A stretch of 64,000 nt of DNA from Isoetes taiwanensis (taxonomy: Eukaryota > Streptophyta > Lycopodiopsida > Isoetales > Isoetaceae), in NCBI GenBank assembly GCA_021234155.1, contig JAJEKV010000075.1, positions 1,984,001-2,048,000 on the forward strand. Direction: 5' to 3'. The notes under the pieces are model-generated. The model did no database searches. It saw only the letters and a list, made by a program, of their open reading frames with translations, and was not told the origin of the DNA. The stretch's first letter is position 1. The number at the start of each line of letters is the position of its first letter. The position numbers and the translations under genes were made by a program. Positions 56,511 through 64,000 of this stretch are shown here, piece after piece.

Positions 56511-57259
56511 AAACACAATAACTTTCGATCAACTTTTGACGCAAGAAGCATCTTGAGCATATTTTTGGCACATTTTGGGGCGCCTCATCTTTTGACCGGG
56601 GATAGGTTCTCAGATGTATGAAATTATTTTTTCAGGACGATAAAGTCCAAAAATACGTATTTTTTGGGAAAAATATCGTATTTTTCAGATTTAATACTTT
56701 GCCGGCGGGAAAAAAAAATTTCACGTAATTTAAACCTAAGGTTTAAACTTAAAAAATCAAAAGTTTTTTTTTTTTTTTTTTTTTTTCAAAAAGCAGCCTT
56801 GATTTAAACTTTAAATTTATTTATTTATTATTTTTTTTTTTTTTTGATTTTTCGCATTTTGGCTGAAGGTTTAAACTTTAAACTGAAAAAATTCGAAAAA
56901 AAAAAAAAAAATTCGATTTTTTTTTCGTCAATGACACCCACCCTCGGCATGGCACAATTCAATGTGGCACGCCAGGTGAGGGTCACCGCAATAATAATAA
57001 ATAAATAAAAAAAAGTTTTTTTTTTTCGTAAGTGGCTGGTTTTAACACCGCATTTTTTTTTTTTTTTATTATAAAACCTTATGATGTTTAGGTTGTCTAT
57101 TTGGTAAAGCTTATGCAAAGTTAAGCAGATGGGCCATGGAACATGTGGATTAAAATGGCCTACTAGTAATGTTATATTATTGCTAATGGTCAAGGATACA
57201 AAATATAATAACATAAACATTTGTGGCAATATTGTTATACATGGTAGTAGATAGGGTTT

Positions 57260-57863
57260 ATGCCAAACGTAAATGAAATGGAGGTTATTATTTTTTGGCA
57301 TAGGCTAAAGGCTGGCTCACGCCTTGAGCAACGAACACGGCTGCCGGATAAGCACATGACGGTAATAGGTACAGAAGTTGTAGGCCTGATTTTCTCTATA
57401 AAGGGATCATTTCCCATCTATGATGAAGCATCCGCTTATGCCCTCGAGCTGCTCCCCGACCAGCATGACAAGGAAAAAGGGTGACCTGAATATGGCCACC
57501 AGAAAGAGGTTGGCTGAGGAGAAGAATGAAAGTAGCTACAAAAAGATATACCAATTTAGGAGCTCTGTAGTGAAGGGCAGTCATGTTGGAAATGCCAGTA
57601 ATGTTAAGGAGGCTCAGAGAGATAGCAGCAATGCAGATGATGGGGATATTGGTTTGAAGGATAAGGGCAAAAAACAAGCTGATAGACCAGAGGAGATGAT
57701 GGAGATAAATCCTATTGCAGACAAAAGTGGGAATGCAAATAAAGCCACTAGAAAATCTGTCCATGAAGGAGCAAGCAACGAAATTCCTATCAATACATCT
57801 GAGGGGATATTATCTGCACGTCAAACTAAGGTTTGCAAGGTTTTTCTTAATTTGTTTCTATGA
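57260..57863 (+). pseudogene. gene-like ORF inside the long TIR element
   Basis: Two overlapping frames. The first (57,260-57,484) holds KHMTVIGTEVVGLIFSIKG and SFPIYDEASAYALELLPDQ. The second (57,420-57,863, 147 codons) is highly charged: MATRKRLAEEKNESSYKK, QFRSSVVKGSHVGN, and a Lys/Asp/Asn-rich tail. A donor-like AAG|GTTTGC site is at about 57,830. No transposase motif visible and no family recognised. The switch of frame at about 57,475 suggests one reading interrupted by a frameshift or intron. Confidence 0.45.
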
Positions 57864-57994
57864 GATTAGATGGGCAGCAACTAGATCTGATAGCTGGTAG
57901 AAGACTGCTCATCTATTCATCTATTAATCTATTAATCTGGAATTTATAGATAACTCTTGCCTAGCATTTGATCTAGTTATGTTCTCATTCTGAT

Positions 57995-58135
57995 TAAGTA
58001 AACTACTGTAGCTTCATGCATGGATATAGATCTAAAGAATGGGACCTAGATTGGTTCTCCTTTTAAGTAAACTGCTATGGCCTCGCATATGATTACAGAT
58101 CTATAAAATGGGACCTAGATAGGTTCTCCTTTTAA
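57995..58135. repeat. 68-bp tandem duplication
   Basis: Two units starting TAAGTAAACT (57,995; 58,063), each with GGGACCTAGAT and GGTTCTCCTTTTAA. Confidence 0.9.
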
Positions 58136-58341
58136 TTAATTTAACCGCTATGAATTGGGCTAATAGTAACCTATATTGTGATGTTATAATGTAGATCTAA
58201 AAATATCTACTGCTATGATCTTTAGATCTGAAATATCTTCTGATCTTACATATGACCGATTTATAATTTTGTAGGCAGGATACCACATATGCAGATCTTG
58301 ATAATTTCCCTCCTTGATTGGATAGATTGCTATGAATACAA

Positions 58342-58810
58342 TAATGTAGAATTAAAATTTCTGCAGCTTATCCATGTATGGTATGATGACTTGCAAATGC
58401 TAATTGCAGCTTATATTGTTGGTCTGAGTAGATCTGCCCTGATTGGCAGTATTAGCAGCTATTAGACTTAATATAGACGTAACATTGACTTAAGATTCAT
58501 ACATTAATGTAGAATTAAAATTTCTGCAGCCTATACATGTATGGTATGATGACTTGGAGATGTAAATTGTAGCTTATGTTGTAGATCTAAGTAGATCTGC
58601 CCTGATTGGCAGTATTTGCAGCTATTAGATTTAATATTGACTTAAGATTCATACATTAAAAATTTTTTTTGGCATCTTATCCATTATGGTATGATGATTT
58701 GCGGATGTAAATTGCAGCCTATGTTGTAAATCTAAAGTAATCTTTGCCGATTGGGCAGATAGCGAGATATTAGACTTAATATTGACTTAAGATTCTTGCA
58801 TCTTAAATCT
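58342..58810. repeat. 150-163-bp tandem repeat, three units
   Basis: Units at about 58,342, 58,505 and 58,653. Shared order: TAATGTAGAATTAAAATTTC, ATGGTATGATGA, TTGCAGCTTAT, AGTAGATCTGCCCTGATTGG, GACTTAAGATTC. The third is the most diverged. Confidence 0.92.
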
Positions 58811-59409
58811 AAATAAGGATAGCAATGGCATCTAGTAGTAATGCTATCAGATTTAGGATGCTAATTTCAATGTTTAGGTGTTTTTGCAATTGAATAATAG
58901 CAAGGTGATGGGGGATAACCTCAAGGAACCCCATGACACCTGCTATCCCATTCAACTACAACCATTCTAATGCTTGTTTTGTTTGTGGATCACGGGGTAA
59001 TGTGCTTCCTTGCTACTTGTTTATGTATTCTACCTAAGTCAAGTTGACATGAAGACTTATATGATGGATATCTTGAAGATTAAGTTATGCAAAAGTCAGA
59101 TTTGTTTTTCTGCATTTATATCAACTTGGAACCAACTGTTCTTGTAAGCAAATTGTCATAAATATATTCAGATTCTTTGGGATGACAAAGGTATAACTCA
59201 GTTTTGATGATTTTAATGATGTTTGAGGGATTGTATAAAACATATTTGCTCAAAATTTATTCCATTTGGCATAACATGATTCCATGTCAAGGCCTTGACT
59301 GAAAATGTACCTGATTTAGTCTTGGGCTGCTAATTGGTTCTAAGTATTTTCTTACAAAGACTGTACTTAGATAGAGTGCGGACTTGTTGGACAAAGATCT
59401 GGGTCTTAA
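58811..59409. other. non-coding inner part of the long TIR element
   Basis: No sustained frame. AT-rich single-copy-looking DNA ending in an 18-base T run near 59,413. Confidence 0.5.
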
Positions 59410-59637
59410 AGGTTTTTTTTTTTTTTTTTAAATCAAGGTTTTAAACTACGTGAAAAGTTTCAGCTGCTTGAAAAAAGTTTTCAAGGTTTTCGCTTTCTGT
59501 GAGAAATTTTTTCGGCAGCCGAAATTTTTTTGGGCGTATTTTTGACGTATTAAACGTCAAATTTGTCCGTATCAAACGAAAAATACGTGAATGCATTATA
59601 AAACGTATACATTATTGAACCTATCCCAGGGGTGAGC

Positions 59638-61171
59638 ATGTCCGCTCCTCACGAGGCTCGAAAGGAGATCGCGAAGAGAGCTCTCGCTTGTATAAAGGAG
59701 ATGTCCCGGAGAATCGAAGGAATTTACCGGTAGGGTATCTTGGTCAACATGAAGAGGGTTACCAAGAGCGGTCCGCGATGATTGGCTCCGGGGTGGTCCT
59801 TGAGGACACTATTCAACGAGAATAATTGTCTACTATGTGGATTGGAAGTTTTATGATCCCACTATGATGTCCGCTAGTATTGCAAATGTACCGTTTGTGA
59901 AGAAGCAAAGGGTCAAGCCATCTTAAAAGAACTTTGAAGAAGCTGACATCAAAGGTCCACAAGAAAATCTTGAGGGGCTATAATATTCTTCCGAATCGTA
60001 TGAACAAGTCGAAAAACTTCGCCTTCATTAGTTGTCAAGGCATTAGCCTCTCGAAACTACCCGGCAATGTGGACCGCGGCCCGGCCTGACGGTTTCGGGA
60101 AGAAGACAAGACAAACTAAGGAGGCCTACTGCGACCAAAAAAAAGACTCCTCATCACGCTCATTTGAAGATGTTGGCCAGGATCTTGAGGAAGGAAAGGC
60201 GGGCGGGCAAGGGTAAAGCTAAGAGAAAGGATCACAAAAGATCCCGAGAAGGGAAAAGAAGGAAAAGAAAAGACAAGGAAAGGGGCGGGGAAAGGCGGAA
60301 GGAAGGAAAGGCGGGACGGGGAAAAGGAGGGAAGGGAAGGGAGATGGCCATTTTGGTAAGGAAGTGGGAGCCCGCCAAGCGTTTCCTCATTAAATGGCAC
60401 CAAGGCACGGTGCCATTTGATAATCATTACATTCAAGACTAACTTCTTGTTGTTTCCAGCGTTATCGGCTTTGGTGAAGTTACTATGCGTGGTAAGCATC
60501 AGAAGATTTCAACCGGTGGGTCTTCATGCGAGAGGATATTTTTCGCCTATTCATGTCCCTATGGAACTTGTGGAAATCTTGCAAGCTAAAAGATAACAAG
60601 GGACAAAGCTTTACCCTATGCGGGCAAAAGATTCTGACTACTTCATCGGACCTACGAGGTGCATGAGGGTCTCGACTATGAAGGCCCGCCGGGTTTTGTT
60701 CCGTCTTTGGATGGGAAGACCTACATGAAGGTCACCGGTGATTATCTGAGTAAGCAATTCTTCAAGACAAGGGCAAAGACACTACGATCTATATCGTTCT
60801 TGAAGAAGGAGATTTGGAAATATGTGAAGGATAATTTTCGAAGAAGTTCACATCCTTCACTTGATCTCGATCTTGCCGTGGGCGGGCTTCAATGATGCCG
60901 ACTTGATTTCCATGGCCACCTTGCATAGTAAGTGGATTGAACAAGGTGTGAACAAGGAAGGAGTTTTGGTAATGTGCCACTGCCTTGGCAAGATTTATAC
61001 GCAATCTTTGTCTTTTCGAGAGAGGGATCTTGAAGACTTAGTTGAAGTTGAACTAACAGACAGGAGGGGGCAAGTTGTTTGCACTCCTGTATCAGCTCTA
61101 TCATGTATGTTCTTTAAAGACTTGCTCCCTCTCCGCTGGTTGACAACACACGGAAGACAATTCAAAGTATG
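59638..61171 (+). pseudogene. broken, unrecognised gene
   Basis: Protein-like pieces in several plus frames: MSAPHEARKEIAKRALACIK (59,638), RIIVYYVDWKFYDPTMM and ANVPFVKKQRVKPS (about 59,815-59,925), an extreme Lys/Arg/Gly-rich stretch (60,180-60,350), EGPPGFVPSLDGKTYMKV and DYLSKQFFKTRAKTL (60,659-60,895), then LGKIYTQSLSFRERDLEDL and RRGQVVCTPVSALSC (60,861-61,172). The pieces are in order and sense-consistent but shifted in frame. No family recognised. Part of its 3' end is repeated at 62,055-62,221. Confidence 0.45.
60392..60418. repeat. AAATGGCACC hairpin
   Basis: Perfect 10-bp arms AAATGGCACC/GGTGCCATTT with a 7-nt loop, an outlying member of the ATGGCGCCAT family found at 48.3-53.3 kb. 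Confidence 0.88.
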
Positions 61172-61239
61172 ATGAAGATGCTGTTGATGTTTTCCCTAGC
61201 TTCAAATTCTACTTTGCGAATGGATTCAATGAAAGGACA
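61094..61239. repeat. direct repeat, first copy
   Basis: Shares AGCTCTATCATGTAT, AAAGACTTGCTC, CTCTCCG-TGG and CTTCAAATTCTACTTTG with 62,055-62,221. About 960 bp apart. Confidence 0.85.
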
Positions 61240-62054
61240 ATTTTGTTAATTAACTAGGAATGCAAAATTTATATTTTAAAATAGTATATGAAAAATTTAA
61301 TTTTAAATAGATTGAAGTGAAAATTAATGTAGAAATCAAATTTATGCTCTAATAACCATCATACTTTTAAATTGAAGATATAAACTTATAAAATTATTAA
61401 AATTAAGAAGAGTTAATAAAATACATTAATCTTCATAAAGTCGATTTATTAAATTTGAATAAGTCCGATATTTTTTAAATATATCATTTTTTTGTTAACA
61501 GATGTATGTGAAGGAAAATTAGTATGTTTAATGTAATACACATGCTGATTGTGAGATCTTTGGCCCGAAAATATGTTCAGATAACTATAAAAAAATGTCA
61601 ATTCTATAGATATTTCTTGGGGCCAAATTTTTAGGATTTCTTATAATGGCTTCAGCTACGTTTCTGCTAATATATGATGACAACTCATACAATCTAGTAT
61701 TTGGGTATTCAAGAAGTAGTAGTAGTGACACTAAACAATTGTTCTCTGAAGGTTATGGCATCCTTTAGTTCAGTAATACGACACTTGGTTTTCCATCCGA
61801 CGCTCAATATAATATATTTGCAATTTGTTTGCCCATTATGCCTCAATTGAAAGTTGTAGATAATGATGAGGGGGCCTTAATACTTGGGCCAAAAGCCATT
61901 GAAATATCTATTACAAAATTAAATACCAGCAAGTAGCAATACATTTGGAGTCTTTAAACTAAAAAAGGTTGTGATAGTAGATATTCACAATATAGGTTTG
62001 CATAAAGATATGCTTCAATGATCAACAAGAACAATTTTCGATAAAAACTTATTT
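61240..62054. other. AT-rich DNA without visible genes
   Basis: Very AT-rich from 61,255 to about 61,500; no coding frame or repeat end recognised. Confidence 0.6.
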
Positions 62055-62221
62055 AGCTTTATCATGTATACTTATAAAAGACTTGCTCTCTCTCCGTTGG
62101 GTGAAAAAAACATGAGGGACAATGAGTCATTTTGCTTCTATATTCTAGAGTACGTTAAAGATGTTTGTAATGATTTTCCGTACTTCAAATTCTACTTTGA
62201 GAATGAATTTAGTGAAGGGAT
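62055..62221. repeat. direct repeat, second copy
   Basis: Diverged copy of 61,094-61,239 with about 20 bp extra in the middle; its frame is closed by a stop near the start. Confidence 0.85.
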
Positions 62222-62344
62222 AGTTTGAAAATAATACTTTATAATATGTTTCCTTGTCCAATGGTTATTATCGTTCAAACATTCGACATGTGGAAAGTAA
62301 CACAACGAAAAAGGTGCTCACATCCCACGGAAAATCCCCATTGA

Positions 62345-62700
62345 GGAACCGGGGGACTCGAGAAAATGGGTTATTTTCTTTGCAATAGGGAATTCTTGAA
62401 CAAAGGGTATATATCGTATGGGGAGATTAGTAGAAATGGGGATTATTATGCAGAAAGGGCATATCCCAATGGGGAATTAATAGAAATAAGGGGATTACAA
62501 ATGCACATTGGGATATTTTGAAGAAAGGGGGATTGAGTCAAAGGGGCATTGCTAATGGTTTGGGATTATTTCAAGAAAAGGGGACTGGTTCAAAAAGGAA
62601 TTTGCAAATGGACCTAGGTATTTTTAAGAAAGGGGGATTGGTTCAAAAAGCGAATTTGTAAATGGATTGGAACATGAAAAGTTTTAAGCGGGGCATGCCG
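62345..62700. repeat. degenerate GGGGATT repeat block
   Basis: About six imperfect units of 45-65 bp containing GAAAGGGGGATTG, GTTCAAAAAG and AATTTGCAAATGGA. The plus strand is G-rich (many GGGG runs). Confidence 0.8.
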
Positions 62701-63470
62701 TTATAATGGTCCCATGAGCGAAAATAATGGCGTGGACATCTTGTGGAGACAAGGGGGCGAAAAATGCAATGGTTTCACGAGAAAATGAGTTTTAGGCCAA
62801 AAACAGCGACAAGCGTGGTATCGAAAATGCAAATAGTGGAGAATGCGGGCGGATGGCGATAGTGGGAAATTTCGCCCTTACGGATCATGATGACAAAAGA
62901 TAGAGCGAGCGAGTTAGTTCTGGCCTGGCCATGGCAAAAAAGGCAACAAAAAAAGTCGGGCGGACATGAAAAGGTAAGCGATTCTGCTCCGGAAATTCGT
63001 TACGGAAAGTTCGATCTATTTGGCCTTTTGTATTTATAATTGACATCCGTCATTGGCTCAAAAGCGAGTCCGCTGTGAAGGAGCTCAAAACAAGGGTAAT
63101 ACCAGAGCCAAGCTATTGGATCTAATTGATAGAGCTGGCTGGACCTTAAGGTTTTATGCAAAATCGAAGGGAGTCTATTACCCGACCATCTAAGCAATTT
63201 CTTGAGAAAATCGTGGCGGTACAACTTAGAACCTCCTGCATCAATGGTTTTGCACCAAGTAGGCCCATTTGGAATGAAGATATTCTTGGCTAAAAATGTG
63301 GAGAGACCTACCATGATGGCACCATGCCTAGCATTACTAGCTGGTGATTCACGAGAACCCGGAGGAGAAAAGCGAGGACAACAATGCATCGATGAGGAGG
63401 CGAACACATCCGGCCTAACGGGGTTACGTAGCAAGATTTTTTTCGAAATGGATCTTTGGATTTCTTAACC
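62701..63470. other. unassigned sequence with open frames on both strands
   Basis: Plus strand: LLDLIDRAGWTLRFYAKSKG near 63,110-63,170 and an 88-codon frame 63,202-63,468. Minus strand: a 144-codon frame 63,434-63,000. They overlap, so at most one is real in each place. The plus-strand piece looks the more protein-like. No family recognised. Confidence 0.35.
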
Positions 63471-64000
63471 TCGATAATTTAACCATGTAATATTATAGTC
63501 TAGATATCTGAACCTTTCTTTCTCTTGTCTTTGCCCGGTGATTAAATTAATACCATGCTAAATACTATAGATTGCATGTTTAGGTGCTCATAGGCTGAAA
63601 ATTAAAGCTGAAATCGTACATTGGATCTTAGAAATTGGGCAGGGGTTATAGCATGGCTATCTGAATAAAGCATCTTTGCTTGATATTATTATAATAGGAG
63701 GTATGAAATTGAGAATAGGGGAAGCAATTGGTACATTAAGCCCATGATCTTAATGGCTGTAGTTAAAAACTCTGGATATGATTTGTTTATCCTTTTGGAG
63801 GAATGGAAACTTGGCGTGTAAACCATTTAGGTCTACCCACGTGTATTATTAATGCTTTGGAGGCTTCTGATTTGTTCCTTCCACTGTGGTAGGCTTACGG
63901 AATTAAACTAGGGCACGGCTATTTCTTAAAATTAAATAATGCAGTTAGATGCGGTTGCATGTTATCTTAAGCGATGCAAAACAATACAAAGGAAAAGGAG
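63471..64000. other. AT-rich DNA without visible genes
   Basis: No sustained coding frame, repeat or RNA gene seen in the last 530 bases. Confidence 0.6.

Larger units (their letters stand above)
56599..59627 (-). mobile_element. long TIR element, GGGATAGGTT family
   Basis: 3.03 kb with GGGATAGGTT/AACCTATCCC ends, inverted relative to 51,671-52,315. The outer 470 bp on the left and 220 bp on the right match the short element; 57,060-59,410 is additional. The GC-rich central hairpin is retained at about 56,945-56,985. It carries a gene-like ORF and two tandem-repeat blocks, so it is either a more complete relative of the short element or one that captured other DNA. Confidence 0.78.

Noticed and set aside
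60164-60442. Lys/Arg-rich 92-codon ORF as a nuclear-localised or histone-like protein
   Set aside because: The composition follows from a purine-only low-complexity stretch; flanking coding-like pieces are in other frames.

Overview
The window looks like repeat-rich nuclear DNA of a land plant. The evidence is two large Ty3/gypsy chromovirus (Tekay/Del-like) LTR retrotransposons, a 5'-truncated LINE with a plant-type zf-RVT domain and a poly(A) tail, and fragments of a DUF7869-like protein family. There is no dense single-copy gene content. No rRNA, tRNA, CRISPR array or bacterial-type operon was found. The species cannot be named from the sequence.

Layout. 1-12,531: retrotransposon copy A on the minus strand; its 3' LTR is cut by the window edge and its 5' LTR is 10,967-12,531. 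12,532-20,801: an 8.3-kb flank made of a purine-rich minisatellite, a short MuDR-N-like ORF, a long T-rich tract bounded by 140-bp direct repeats, and the 3' end of a minus-strand gene. 20,802-24,076: a dispersed repeat (called R3 here), a LINE tail and unassigned DNA. 24,082-36,916: retrotransposon copy B, complete with both LTRs and a 5-bp CTTGG target-site duplication. 36,917-45,405: a second copy of the same 8.3-kb flank. Both elements have the same CTTGG and the same flank on their right, so one insertion was later duplicated together with its surroundings (or two haplotypes were joined in assembly). In copy B a minus-strand ORF runs through the breakpoint into a DUF7869-like gene (to about 47,005), so copy B has the ancestral junction and copy A is truncated.

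48,300-53,800 is a cluster of palindromes built on variants of CAAATGGCGCCATTTG. It contains a 62-bp near-perfect palindrome, nested foldbacks, a hairpin-bearing minisatellite and a 450-bp inverted repeat. 55,590-56,510 holds a different motif array (CACGGC pairs ending in GGCGTGG). A TIR transposon family with GGGATAGGTT ends is present as a 645-bp short form (51,671-52,315) and an inverted 3-kb long form (56,599-59,627) that carries a gene-like ORF and tandem repeats. 59,638-63,470 holds broken, unrecognised coding-like DNA.

The retrotransposons code in the usual order (minus strand): 5' LTR, gag, zinc knuckle/protease, RT, RNase H, integrase, chromodomain, polypurine tract, 3' LTR. Between 5' LTR and gag sits an extra gene-like module of about 2.5 kb with intron-like gaps, present in both copies. 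All frames are broken many times. Where the two copies differ, the differences fall largely at CTG/CAG sites, in forms (CTG to CCG or ACG, CAG to CGTG, small indels) that cytosine deamination does not produce. This looks like systematic base-calling error at CHG-methylated cytosines, so many breaks listed below may not be real.
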